This document shows positions 42,721 through 54,840 of a DNA stretch of 64,000 nucleotides, in pieces (within the stretch, counting starts at the first letter, position 1; the number at the start of each line of letters is the position of its first letter). This DNA is from Echinarachnius parma. Its lineage: Eukaryota; Echinodermata; Echinoidea; Clypeasteroida; Echinarachniidae. Where the stretch lies: NCBI GenBank assembly GCA_037951105.1, contig JBAMJV010003995.1:1-64000 (forward strand). The letters are read 5' to 3'. The position numbers and the translations under genes were made by a program. A model generated the notes under the pieces. That model was not told where the DNA came from. It saw only the letters and a list, made by a program, of their open reading frames with translations, and did no database searches.

Positions 42721-43202
42721 CACACTAAGAAAAATGGGTCAAATCTGCATCTTATTTTTGCAAAACTGGGAGCACCTTTATAGGCGCACATTTGCACCTT
42801 TATATTAACAATAAAAGTTGCACCTTTCGGTTAAAGGTGCATCGTTGCATTTTTGGGGTGCAACTTATTACCCTTACATGCCACTCTGAACGCTATGAGT
42901 TAAACATTGAACCTTTAATCTAAAGTGGAATTTTACACCTTACCTGCAGGTGCAAAAGTTCCACCTTTAAATGAGCTGTCACCTTTGCAAATAAATTTCA
43001 CGTTTAAAAGGTTCAACATCGCGCCTTTTTCAAAAGGTGCAGAAAAGGTGCAAATAAATAAAGTGCAACCATGTTGTACTATTTATTTTTCACTTCAAAT
43101 TTTGCTTATCCATTTATATTTGTCTCAGCGATCAGAAAAAAAACAAAATAAGTTTTCTAAATACACGCGAAGTAAACAAGGATCAACTTTGCACCTATAT
43201 CG
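42721..43202. mobile_element. Family B fragment, copy 2
   Basis: Starts CACACTAAGAAAAATGGGTC and is rich in AGGTGCA/TGCACCT words, like the left end of the full copy at 43573. The right terminus is missing; the sequence passes into a LINE 3' tail at 43203. Confidence 0.8.
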
Positions 43203-43338
43203 GATTTAATTAAAATCATATGTGTTTAGAATAGATTATTAATATATTAGTTGCATGTATTGTTCTGTTTGGTTGTTTAAACTTGTCCTCTTTGTTTCTT
43301 ATTTCCTTGTGTATGCGCCTCAAAATAGGCTACTTATA
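43203..43338 (+). repeat. LINE 3' UTR, second copy
   Basis: Close match to 34232-34362 (GATTTAATTAAAATCATATG to GGCTACTTATA). As there, a family A element follows at the same position. Confidence 0.8.
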
Positions 43339-43572
43339 CAGGGTGGCCGCCCAAAGAAACAGAACGGGGCACTTCCCAAAATATAGTACCACAATGTTTA
43401 TTTCCATCGGAAAGGGTGTCTTTTCAAATGAACAACGATTCCCGGAACAGTCCATTTGGTCGTGTAGTTTTTTTTTGTTATAGGACGCTTTGAGTGACAC
43501 CATGTAAGGTTCCCATTTTTGTGAATTTTTACCAAGTCAGTGCGTAATAAATCGCACTTACTGTTCGTCATA

Positions 43573-46330
43573 CACACTAAGAAAAAATGGGTCAATCTTA
43601 CACCTATTTAGGTGCAAACCGTTGCCACACTGGGAGCACCTATATAAGTGCAAAAGTTCACCTTTTGGTAAAGGTTCAGATTTAATCCTTCACCGTTTGC
43701 ACATTGAGGGTGCAATATTGTATATTTAGGAAAAGGTACAGAGTTGCACCTAAAAAAAGATACGTGTAAGTGTAAATTTAAGTGTAAGTGTAAGTATAAA
43801 CAATTGCACCAGCGTGGTGCAACATTGCACCTTTGAGTTAAGTGCAAAGATGCACCAACATGGTTAAAAGTTGAAGACCCCTTTCCTGCGTGTGCATGTG
43901 TGTATAGACCTATCCTCCTAGTCCTAATAACCTATGATATAACCTATACATACTTTGCCCTAAGCCTATACCTATCATTCCTAACCATCGGTCCTTGTTC
44001 ACGTTTAGCTTATAAGCAGGTTACAACACGATGTATGTTTTGTAGTGGTTAGTAATTAAACACAGAAGTTAAAACATTTCCACCCAAAATGGTTCACAAC
44101 AGTCCACTGATAATTAATTGTTACTAAATTAAATTACAAATGCATTCTGATAATTATTTCACAAAATAACGAGAATATGAACAGATTAAATGTTCGTTTT
44201 GGAAATGCACAAACTAGCACATGAATATTCATGAACATGTTACAAATTACTGCAAATCGTGCGGTTTTATTTGTATTCAATGTCAACAACAAAAGAATAC
44301 GCTGTTTTGACCTGGAGTCATACTATTCAATTGATATAAATGCGATTCAATACGTATACTAATCGTACACAAATCAGCTGTTGCTGTGTCGGAAAAACCT
44401 GAAAAGCTTTTCAAATTGCAATGAGCAACCATTGATGATAGGCCATGCATGAACTGGTCTTTAGATCATCGAATTAATGATGTCGCATTATTTTATTATT
44501 ACTCCGGTTATACTGTATACTCTGCATCATTGTCAAGTCTGCACCTTCCGATTAATGTTTTTCTTTGTGTGAATAACGTGCGATATCTTGGCAAAACAAA
44601 TTACCAATGAGAGGGGCTGTAACGAAACTATTTTTAAATTATAAATATTATCATAATACTTGATTTCCTTCATGGATAATAAGCTATCATTTTACAAAAG
44701 AATCATAGAGTACTGATGGATATTAAACATTTTGCACTAAAACACTAAATGCATATTTTGTCTCTCTGTGAGTTAAAGGGATAGTTGAGTTCTGGTAAGG
44801 AGAGTACAGTTTTGGTGAAACTGAATTTTAGTAACCAAAACCTGCATCATTACATTACAAACTAATAGTTATAACTAGAAAGGAACACAACATTACAAAT
44901 GACGTAGTAAAGATCATGTTATCATTAAAAAAGAGCCGTTAAAACGTAAGAGGGCGCTCTCTAAACACTCATCGGTTTCAACCATTTTAAATAAAATATT
45001 GTACATGTGATGATTTGTTGAAATAGTGATTAGATAGAGAAATAACCAACAACTATTTAAATACCTATTTTGTAACTTTTTGAAAAGAGGAAGCATTTTT
45101 TTGAATTTTTAACGGCTGGTTCAAAATTCTCTAATAAACCTGGGGCCACAGGTTTATTACAAATTGTTATATGTATGGATATTTCAGCCGTCTCTGAACC
45201 GATTTTGATCAAACAAAGATGGTTTTATTATTTAAATATTATGCTCTTTTAAATTTTAAACTCAGGTTTTCATTACCTCACAAAAAAAATAAGTAGTCTA
45301 GCGCCTTCTCTACCAAAACTCAACTATCCCTTTAATTATTTCTCTCGGACCTTGTAATTGGCTGACTGCCTTGCCGTGGCCGTAGTTGTCATTTATTTTC
45401 AGACCAATTTCAATAATTACAAGTTAATATAAAAAGACAGTTGACACATGTTCATAATAAAACCATAAACTTATACACTCATTATGGTGCACAATACTTT
45501 TGATGTTGGCATAGAGTTTATCAATGGTATATCTCAGAAAACCACGTGTGCAGTAGGACCGTTGTATAGGAACAAGACCAAGAATAGTGGGTCTTTGTAC
45601 TTTAGCAAAACATCACCTAAATAGGTGCACAAAATGGTGCAATGTTACACCTTTACCAAGTCTGCACCTTTCGCCGGTACTTTGCTCCTTGTTTGATTCT
45701 CGCTTGGTAGCTTATCAAGCAAATGACCAATCAAAGGGGCTGTAGTGAATCTACGTGTGAAGAAGAACTATTTTCATATTACGTTACCCTTTACGTTACT
45801 GCCAATTTCTCTGTCTTTCAAATCCCTGCATGCATGATGAGCTATTATTTCACGCAAGAACCAATAGAGCAATGCTGTAAATTAACAATTTTGCATTTAA
45901 ACACAAAATACATGTGTTTTCTCTCCGTGAGTAAATTGTTTCTCTCGGACCCTGTAATTGGTTGATAGCCTTGCTGTGGCCGTAGTTGTCATTGATATGA
46001 TTGTACAGACCCATCTAATTCTTTTCAAGATGATATTAAAATAAAATTGGCACATATTCATTCAAAACCATAAGGGTATACATTTATAATAGTGTGTGAT
46101 ATATTTGATAATTGACATAGAGTGTACGAATCTTGTATTAACAGAGGTGTACATAGAACCATGCGTGCAGTAGGACCATGGTTTAGAAACAAGACTATGA
46201 AAGGTGCGACTTTGCCCCTTAGCAAAATGCACCCTAAAAGGTGCATAAAATGGTGCAACTTTAATCCTATGCCGAGTCTGCACCTTTTTTGTTACTTTGC
46301 ACCATTTATCAACCATTTTTTCTTAGTGTG
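43573..46330. mobile_element. 2.76-kb TA-flanked element, family B copy 1
   Basis: Ends CACACTAAGAAAAAATGG on both sides (inverted), TA at 43571-43572 and 46331-46332, so Tc1/mariner-like by target site. Both subterminal 300-bp regions carry many TGCACC/GGTGCA words. There is an internal duplication (45336-45690 resembles 45936-46290, and 44590-44776 resembles 45715-45935). No transposase frame. Confidence 0.8.
44777..45331. mobile_element. TTAA-flanked MITE, family C copy 3
   Basis: 555 bp, TTAA at 44773-44776 and 45332-45335. Ends AGGGATAGTTGAGTTCTGGT and, read back, AGGGATAGTTGAGTTTTGGT. It lies in one half of family B's internal duplication; the other half (about 45935) shows the empty site. 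Confidence 0.9.
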
Positions 46331-46569
46331 TAGCGTCAAAAAACGCGCACGCCAGTAGGAAGTGCAATTTATCAGGCAGAAACTTGTAAACAATTGTAAA
46401 AATTGGAACCTAACACGGTTTTATACTCAGAGCGCCCTAAAACAAAAACTACACGACCAAAACTAAAAGACTGATCTTGGTATCGCTTTTAATTGGAAAG
46501 GACACTCTATCCGACGGACATAATAACTATCTTTCTATAGTTTGGGAAGTGCCCCGTTCTGTTTTTTTT

Positions 46570-47215
46570 ATACATGTATATCTATGGGTAAGACAGATTG
46601 GTGGCTGTGTCGCCATCTAGAAGGCAAGAGCGGACATGGATAAAAACAGTCCAAACTGGACTAGCATGGTGCAGGCAACTATGCACGTATACTTGTGTAC
46701 GATCGACGAGCGAGACGACGACTATAATCAGTAAGCTATTTAGATAGTCATGTCGCCTGGTGGAAGTATTGGGTGATAAACGAGCCAATTTTGTTTTTCC
46801 ATTCACTTTTAGTGGCTGTACATGTAGCAGTGACGAGCCTCGACTGACTGACTGATTAGCAGCTGTGTATGCAACTAGAAAAGTAGAGCCAGGTGCGTAT
46901 GCTTTATAATTGTGCAATTTCATTAGAATGCAGCTTTGTCGGTAGCTAGCGCTGACTTGCGAGTGGAGACTCGCGTTTATATAAATGATATTGTTTGTTC
47001 GCGTTTATATGAATGACCTTTTTATTTAATGTAATGTTTAGCATGTACAGTGTAGCTTGTTTGCTGCCATACGTGTTCAAAATAAATACCATGACTAAAT
47101 AAATAGATAAATAGATAAATAAAATAATAATAAAAATATAAATATTGATATCAATACTATTTGTGATAATAATGATAACAATATTGATCAAATTAATAGT
47201 ATTAATAATAATGTA
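46570..47215. other. Non-coding
   Basis: No supported gene. A short AT-rich stretch with TAAATAGA repeats lies at 47097-47130. Confidence 0.45.
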
Positions 47216-47915
47216 GTGACTCACTTCAATATACATTTGCAGTCTGAACAGCAGACTAGTCAAACGCACCTGGCACAGTGGAACCTGACTTATGTTTTCC
47301 TTGTTCCTCCCTGGTCAGACTTGTTGATCCAACTCGTCTCCAGTCAGGTGGCTGACCTTTCTGACCCATGGCAATTTATCTTCGGTCAGATAATCACCTT
47401 TTTGTTTCTCCTCGCTAGTAGAAGTTCTGCCACTTGGTATATAAGCTACATATCCACTCTTCCACTGACTTTCATCGGAACAACATCTCCGCTTATTCCT
47501 CTACTCTTCGACATCGACATGGAGTTACCATCTAACTCACATGGTCGTCTTCATTACTTCACATCAATGGAGAGTCCGCCGACCGACATCATTTGGCGTT
47601 AAACTTTATCCATTCAACTTCATCATCCACCCTTTCGTTCACCGATCCATCTATTCTTCGACGTTCATCGTGTTGTTTTTATCTTCAAGGACATGTTTTA
47701 GCACCATGTTAGGTTCCCTGGCTTTTCTTCTCGATCTCCACTGCACGCGCCGGAGTTCATCGATCGCCTTCGCTGCCACATCATGCGCGCTAGTCCATCG
47801 ATGGAACATGATTCGACATCGTCTCTTCACGCACGCTCGCTTTCTACTTCTTCATCATCTCTCCGAACTCTCGCTATTATCATTTCATCCACGGACTGTC
47901 ACTTACTCTTCCTAG
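47216..47915 (+). other. Two overlapping unrecognised open frames
   Basis: Frames of 128 codons (47216-47602) and 124 codons (47541-47915) overlap in different phases, in sequence less AT-rich than its surroundings. Both are rich in Ser, Leu, Phe and His and have no motif that I recognise. A third plus frame is also open late in the region, which suggests low stop density rather than coding. I would not treat them as genes without homology. Confidence 0.2.
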
Positions 47916-48204
47916 CGTTTAAATATAATGGACCCTAATTGCCATGCAATACATATTTTGGAAATTTGTTTATCTTCCTAATAATGACGTCATTCCAATT
48001 TGCATCAACTGCGTGGACATTATTTCAATCTTTTGTCAAACTTGGGTTTCCATATATGTTTAATTAGTGAATTAGTATTGGGTGCTGGGGACTGCTGTGT
48101 GTGTCTCAAAACCGTCGTCGTCGACAGCAACAACAACAACCACCACAACAGCACATACGCAACTGATACGTACACAATCTATCATCACACCACAATGACC
48201 TGAT

Positions 48205-48231
48205 ATTGTTTTTTTATAATAATATTAATGA

Positions 48232-48262
<31 letters not shown>

Positions 48263-48440
48263 AATAATAATACTTATACTAATAACAATACAACTAGTAA
48301 TAATAATAGTAATAATGATAATGATAATAATACAAGTATAATAACTATAATAACTGTCATTCTTATAGTAATAACTACAATCATAATACGAATTATACAA
48401 ATAATATCAATAATGATAATCCAAGTAATCCGATGAGTAC
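48205..48440. repeat. (AAT)n-rich degenerate microsatellite
   Basis: AATAATA/ATAACA repeat tract; the Asn-rich and Ile-rich frames on either strand are artefacts. Confidence 0.95.
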
Positions 48441-48633
48441 TACAATAATGACAGCACTTAACATAAACTCTTGCCACTAGCTCCCTCGGAAGCATTTTGC
48501 ACTCATATTATGTCAGGGCTTAATTGTTCGATTACGCATGCTAATGCTTTGCATGAACTCAGGAGAACATTCCGACTTGCACATACACACATACGCGCAC
48601 AAACGTTCATACACAAACACACAAATACTTGTC

Positions 48634-48775
48634 GGGGGGGGGGGGGGGGGAATCGACAGAGGGGGTTATCGTCCGGGGGGTATTTGATCGGTGGAAGCTG
48701 TCTTTTTTTCTTTTCTTTTTTTCCTTTTTTTTTTTGGGGGGGGGGGGTAATTGTCCGGGGGTAATTGTCCAGGGG
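48634..48775 (+). repeat. Oligo(G)-rich block
   Basis: G runs of about 18 and 13, several G4-G6 runs (GGGGGTTATCGTCCGGGGGG; GGGGGTAATTGTCCGGGGG) and a T-rich insert. The spacing of G-runs would allow G-quadruplex folding on the plus strand. Confidence 0.7.
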
Positions 48776-49319
48776 GTAGTAGCCCTACAATCGTATATTT
48801 AGTTTTTATTTTAATTTAATTTCCACATTTTCAAAACAAACAATAAACAGCATAATGGAATCAATATTTAAAACAATATATGTTACAAATTGGTTGTTTA
48901 AACTTGGATACAGAAATTTCGACGAAAGTGTGGAGGAGCCAATCTTGGAAGCAAGGCTTGTGATTTGAAAGGCCCTTGAAATGATTAGGCAATACTACGA
49001 TATGAACAAGCAATATCAATCAACTATGAACAATATATATAAAACAACAACGAAAGAAAGAAAGAAAAAACAAAAAAACACATCATATAGAAACATAATG
49101 CGCGAGAGGGATAGAAGAGAGGAATTGGAAAGGGCAAGTCAGAAGAACCATGTAATTTTTAGGAATATATGTATGTCATTATCATTATAAACCATTTCAA
49201 GCATGAACAAAATATGTACAAATATATCCAATGGTACATAAACATATCCGTGTTGCTTAATCAACACGAACAGCTACATACGATAAACCAACAACATGAT
49301 AGCGTATTAATGTTATTTG
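48776..49319 (-). other. Probable LINE 2 3' UTR and flank
   Basis: No coding signal. Lies downstream (minus sense) of the LINE 2 ORF2 C-terminus. Includes a GAAA repeat near 49048. Confidence 0.4.
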
Positions 49320-49329
49320 TACTGATTTA

Positions 49330-52326
49330 TCAAATATTTCTTTAATTTAGCTTTAAATGCACTCAAAGTGGCACTTTCCCTCAACAAATTTTCTAGGAAA
49401 TTTCAACTTTTGGGGCCAGTAAACAAAAACGTTCTTTGTGCAAACAGAGATCTAAACAATGGCAAATGAAATAGTGATGATTGTCTTTTAGAGTGGCTGT
49501 GATAACTGTTATTTCTATTAAACATATTTTCAAAAATCGTAGGAGCTTCACCGTTAATAACACTGTACATAAACTGACAAAGATTATAAGTATATAAGTC
49601 AGATATCTTTAATATACATTTTTCCATGAAAATCACATTTGTATGAGCGAGGAAATCTACATTATCTATTACTCTTACTGCCTTCTTTTGTAACAACAAA
49701 ACCTTTTCAAGATGACATGCAGCAGCATTTCCCCAAGCAAGGATACCATAGCTTAAGTGGGGTAAAATTAATGTAGAATATAATAATTGCAAAATTGATG
49801 GTGGAAAAGAGTATCTAAGTTAATTTAGTACGCCAAAATTACGTGAAATCAATGTTCTTATATAATATATATGGTCTTTCCAAGTCAACTTATCATCAAT
49901 AAAGAGACCGAGAAATTTGACTGAAGAATCCTTTTTTAGAACATTTCCATTAAATATAAGATCCCCATGTAGGTCTATTAATGTTTTACTAAATAACATA
50001 TAATTGGGTTTTTTCTATAGACAATAGTGTATGCGGATCAGAATGAGAAAAAACAAATTTGAATCGTCTGCAAATAATATGAATTATAATTCCTTAGATG
50101 AAGTATTAATATATATCAAGAAGAAAAGAGGCCCAATTAAACTGCCTTGTGGGACTCCACAAACAACAAGCTTTAAGGATGACTTACAACCATTAACAAA
50201 AACAAATTGACTTATGCCGGTAAGGTAGTTCCTGAACCACTCCAAGGCCTTACCTCTGATACCGTAATGCTGAAGTTTATATAAAAAATATCATGATTTA
50301 TGGTATCGAAGGCCTTGGAGATGTCCAGGAATACACCAAGAGTATGAGATGAACGTTCAAAGGATTTTGTTATTTTTTCTATTAGTGTTAAAATTGCGTG
50401 AGTAGTACTGTGCTTTTGCCGAAAACCAAATTGAGAATTACACAAAATATTAGAACGATAAAAAAAATCTATTACTCTGGAATATACATTTTTTTCTAAA
50501 ATTTTAGACAAAGAGGTTAATAAAGATATCGGCCTATAGTTACTTATATTATCACGTTTTTCTTTTTTGAATAAAGGAATCACCTTAGCACATTTCATGG
50601 TATTTGGTACGGATCAATTTAATAAAGATACATTTATAATGAACACTAAAGGGTCAATTATTTCTATAATAATCTTTTTTAACAAAAAGTTATCCAATCC
50701 ATCAATCCCTGGGCTTTTTTTATTTTGAAGATTATTTACAATATATAAAACTTCGTTTTCATCAGTCGGGGTCAAAAATATAGATGCCGAATTAGCATTT
50801 TGTAAATAATCAGTAAAATATGTCCTTGTACCTGGAATATTTCGTGCGAGATCAGGGCCAATATTAACAAAATAATTATTCAGGGCTTCCGCAATATCTG
50901 GAGGTTGATTTAGCAAGCGATCTCCACAACGTAACTCATTAATATCTATTAACTTTCTATGTTTATTTAATACTTCATTTATTATTTTCCATGTAGATTT
51001 CATATCACTTTTATATAATTCAAATTGTCGAGCATAATATTTTTTCTTCGCAAATCGTAAAAAGAGTAGTTAATTTATTTGTATAAGATATATACTTATT
51101 TTTCAAACTATCTTCATGGTCTAACTTATATTTACAAAATAAATTATGTTTACAATTTATAGACCTTAGAAGTCCTAAGTGTTGTCCAAGGAAGCATAGG
51201 TACTTTTTTACGGTTCGATTTATTTCGTAAACGAGTATGAACATTTGCATTAATATGTTCATTCAATACATCAATAAAAAATCATAACAAGAACTTACAT
51301 CATTTTCATTATATACTCTAGACCAATCGACCGTTCTTAAGATTTCCTTCAAACGTTCAAGATCTTCCTGTTTCCATCTTCGAGGGGCATAAAGATTATC
51401 ATGTAAATGATTTACTTTATTCTTAAATGAAAAATAAGTAAATACTGGGAAATGGTCAGTCATATTAGAAAGTAAAATGCCAGACTCTGGAAGTGGTTGT
51501 ATATTAGTAAAAATATTATCTATCAACGAAGCAGAATGGTCTGTAATTCGAGTTGGTTTTGTAATGAGGGGGAGAAATGAGGCAGATGACATGGACTCTT
51601 TTGGGAAGGACTGTTCATTGCACAAAAGCAAATTAATATTGAAGTCACCCATTATAAAACTATTTTTATTTACAAATTGATTATTATTAAGGATAGTATG
51701 AATCGAATTTAAAAAAAATCATCATGGGAAGATTGAGGAGGTCTATAAATAATTCCAAAGAGAATTTTTTTCCCGCAGGGATTTTCAAATTCAATAAACA
51801 ATGATTCAAGGGTGGAATTCATATAATTTAACTCATCTCTAATTTAAAATTTCAAAGTTTCTGGTATATAGAATGCAACCCCACCTCCATGTTTATTGGT
51901 TCGACTATTTTCTACTAAATTAAAACCTGGTAAGGAAAAGTAAGTACTTGGATTTGAAGAAAACCATGTTTCAGATAAACCTATTATAGGACATGATGTT
52001 TGCATAATATTATTTATAAGTATTTTAAATTGATAAAATTTGTTATTGACACTACGAATATTAAAGTGCATAATACCTAAATGATCATTTGGCAGCACTG
52101 TAAAAAACTCCTGAGCTTTATCTTCAGAATAATACTTTGACGAAGTCTGATTTACAACATCATATGAATCTAATGTTTGTATCAAATCATCATAACAATC
52201 ATCTAAATCATGGTTATCAAAATTTATTTTACTTACTCCCGGATCATTATTACGTGTAGTATTAAATAAAGATAATAATTCATCATTGGACATTAGATTA
52301 AACGGTAAATCTGACATACTAGTCAT
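49330..52326 (-). pseudogene. LINE 2 ORF2: endonuclease plus RT (CR1/Daphne-like)
   Basis: Minus strand, in broken frames. An apurinic-type endonuclease at 52326-51263: LGIMHFNIRSVNNKFYQ, IGLSETWF, NKHGGGVAFYI, then MGDFNINLL, SASLIDNIFTN and MTDHFPVF (catalytic SDH appears as TDH). Linker and fingers at 51003-50614 (MKSTWKIINEVLNKHRK, IDGLDNFLLKK). RT at 50598-50050: NYRPISLLTSLSKILEK, FGFRQKHSTTHAIL, LGVFLDISKAFDTINHDI, then after a frameshift near 50281 GVPQGSLIGPL (near 50150) and LFADDSNL (near 50065). C-terminal ILPHLSYGILAWGNA at 49780 and the GPKS..NFLENLL tail near 49400. The enzyme nicks target DNA and reverse-transcribes the element; this copy is inactive. Confidence 0.88.
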
Positions 52327-53249
52327 AACAAGTAATGAATAGATGTATTAACAACAACATACTACCAGTAATACTCGTGATCAAAGTTCCCCTATAAAAT
52401 CGGTTATCAAAAAAGCCCTTCAGAGAGAGTAAAGAAGAAAATACAATGAAGAAGATTGTACAAGACATCAGGAAACAAACAAATACAAAATACAAAAATA
52501 CCAAAAATACAAAATACAACAAAATAAAGCACGAATAACTAACAGCCCGTCAGTTGTACGTCAAAAACAGGACGTAAAACGTGAACTAAAAATGAAGCTT
52601 AAATTTGTGCTGGCCTCTCCAGCATCCTACCAAAAATAAAAGGGACTCATGGTGGGGCTTTTACAATATAGAGTTAATATATCAAAAAGGAAAGAAAGGA
52701 TTACCGACCTTTTAACAGGTCATGATGCTATTTACAAAAGACATAAATGAAATGGGTCACTTGATGCACCTAGCATGTTGTATCGAAATTGTGTTCCGTC
52801 AAAACAGGCAAATCACAAACAATAACAACGGTAACACCGTAATAATGAAAGTACTAAACCGTACAACTCTGAAATCTACTTTTTGACAGTAGAGGCAGCA
52901 TGTAGTCTCTACTGCAGACTCATTTTGAATGATATAAAACAATAAGAACAAAATGAGGATATTCAAATATGCACAGTTCACAAATGAGCACTCATTTAAA
53001 AATGGTCTAGATTTAATCAACTAAAAGGGTGCAACATAATACTGGCATGATTTCGTTTTTCCAAAAAAAATATTTAAAATATATAAATACAAGTGACACA
53101 AGTGACACAAATATGAATAATATCCATCTTTGAGGTCCTTATTCAGTTATTTATTGGAATACATACGAGGTACCTCCAGCCTGGCGCCACTTTCCAGCAA
53201 AGAAGCGTAGCTTTGTTCCTGCCAAGTAAAGCTCTTGTGCGTGCTTTGC
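52327..53249 (-). other. Long gap between LINE 2 ORF1 and ORF2
   Basis: About 0.9 kb without a LINE domain. A CTGGCCTCTCCAGCAT motif near 52608 echoes GGAGAGGCCAGAAG near 54252, so an insertion or the edge of a separate repeat may lie here. Confidence 0.4.
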
Positions 53250-54193
53250 CTACTTTCTTTTCTTTTGCAGATCACTCTGGGTGAGGTCATCTATGATGAA
53301 GAAATTCTCACCCTTGAGAACTTCCCTGGTTTTGTTCATGATATCAACCTTGTCTCGATATGATAGCACTTTTATCAGAATATGTCTGGGTCTATCACCA
53401 ACTCTCCTCCCATCTCTGTGAGCGCGCTCTACCTTGGAGGGCATCTGAAACCTTCTCTGGAGGATCTCCTCGACGGTTTTCACGCAGTCCTCTCGCTCGT
53501 CCGCTCGGGATTCGGGAATGCGGAAGATCCTGAAGTTGTTTCGTCTCGAGAAACGTTCACCTTTGTTGGTAGCCTATTCTGTCTTCGCTGCCTTGGCCCG
53601 AAGGATGTCGACTTCTTTCGATAGATTTGCTTCTCCATGACGTTCGTGTGATTTTGCAGCTCGTCAACACGTTGCCGCTCGAACAGCAGTGCCGCACTTA
53701 GGTGGTCCTCTACATCTCGTAGCTTGGATACGAGACTATCGACCGCTTTCTCCAGCATTGCCTCGAACTTTTTTGTAAGCCGCTTATTGTAGCTTTCAAG
53801 TTGTGGTGAAAGGTCGTCACGGTCTGCTTCACTGAGCACTGCATTAGAAGAGGTGCTCTGACCCGGTCACGATGTGTTGCCAGGGTTTAGTGACGCGGTT
53901 TCCATGGCGTTAGCCTTGGGTACAGTGATGGGGGTTGTTGCTGGGCTGAATAGCGGGGCGTCTTGGTTCAAATTCTTTTGCGGGGTCGATTTAGCCATTT
54001 TCATGGGCGCAGCTCCCGCGTAGATTGTGGGGCTTTGACCGGGTTTTGTCGTCGACGATCTAGCGTTAGACCGTTTATCCGTTGAAATTGGTGATGGTTT
54101 TCTGTCTTTCGATCTGGTTGACATCTGGCTCATTTTCCCGGTTAAAAATATATCACAGAATATTAACTTCCTCTTCATTCCTGAGTTAAACAA
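53250..54193 (-). pseudogene. LINE 2 ORF1 (RNA-binding chaperone type), broken
   Basis: Three frames in order on the minus strand. 54193-53867 is a basic Ser/Lys/Pro-rich N-terminus (STRSKDRKPSPISTDKRSN). 53839-53480 is a coiled coil (ESYNKRLTKKFEAMLEKAVD ... LQNHTNVMEKQI). 53483-53250 is the C-terminal domain (VERAHRDGRRVGDRPRHILI, KVLSYRDKVDIMNKTREVL, FIIDDLTQSDLQKKR). The PRHILIKVLSY..K and I.DDL motifs are those of L1-type ORF1p. Frameshifts occur near 53850 and 53480; the RRM core between NRLPTKVNV and VERAHRD is mostly out of frame. Confidence 0.75.
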
Positions 54194-54840
54194 CGTGTCT
54201 GAATTAATTTCTAGGTCCCAAAAACTTACATTTTATGAACAAATCTGGAGAGGCCAGAAGTTTCGTGTCTTTATATGGAGAGCGCCATCAGTCAAAAGAG
54301 ATTTGTATGTTATCGTTTTTTAATTTTCGTCGCGACCTGGGGGGGGGGGGGGGGGGGGGGTGCAGAATAATCAGCCCCTCGCCCAAGACAACATTTTCGG
54401 ATTAACCAACTCCATTTTTTTTCTGACTGACTAATATATAACTTGCTCTTCCATCCGTTTTGTGGTTTGGTCATAATTATTAACGGTATGAACATATATG
54501 TAGTGTAAACTATTACGAATAAAATAAATTAACAGGCATTATGAAATGAATGGACATTTTCGCGGTGATCGGGCGTTTTATGGCTGAGGGCTAAAAAGGG
54601 CTTTCAAAACAAAGCCCGGACTTTTTAGGGATAAATGGACAAATGATCTTTGTCTTTCCTTCCCTGCGCCAATTACGACCCTAAACTCATTTTAATGCTA
54701 AACATTTTAAATTTCTATGTGATATAAGTCTCTACGAGAAGAGGTTTTGATTGTTAGGTTTACACATGATATTACTTGCATTCCATTTTCCATCTAGGTA
54801 TTGCTGGGGATAATAATCTTTTCAACCTGAGGCTGTAACC
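54194..54840. other. Upstream region of the LRAT-domain gene
   Basis: Holds a G run (54342-54360). CCATTTTCCATCTAG at 54783-54797 is a possible splice acceptor, suggesting a 5' untranslated intron whose upstream exon was not found. Confidence 0.4.

Larger units (their letters stand above)
43339..46568. mobile_element. Mariner-like foldback MITE, family A copy 2 (interrupted)
   Basis: Left part 43339-43572 and right part 46331-46568 together match family A copy 1, including GGGGCACTTCCCAAAATATA and the inner inverted arms. The last 11 bp of the right terminus are missing. Family B element 43573-46330 is inserted near the centre. Confidence 0.85.

Noticed and set aside
48185-48495. Asn-rich and Ile/Val-rich frames on both strands
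   Set aside because: AAT-type low complexity.
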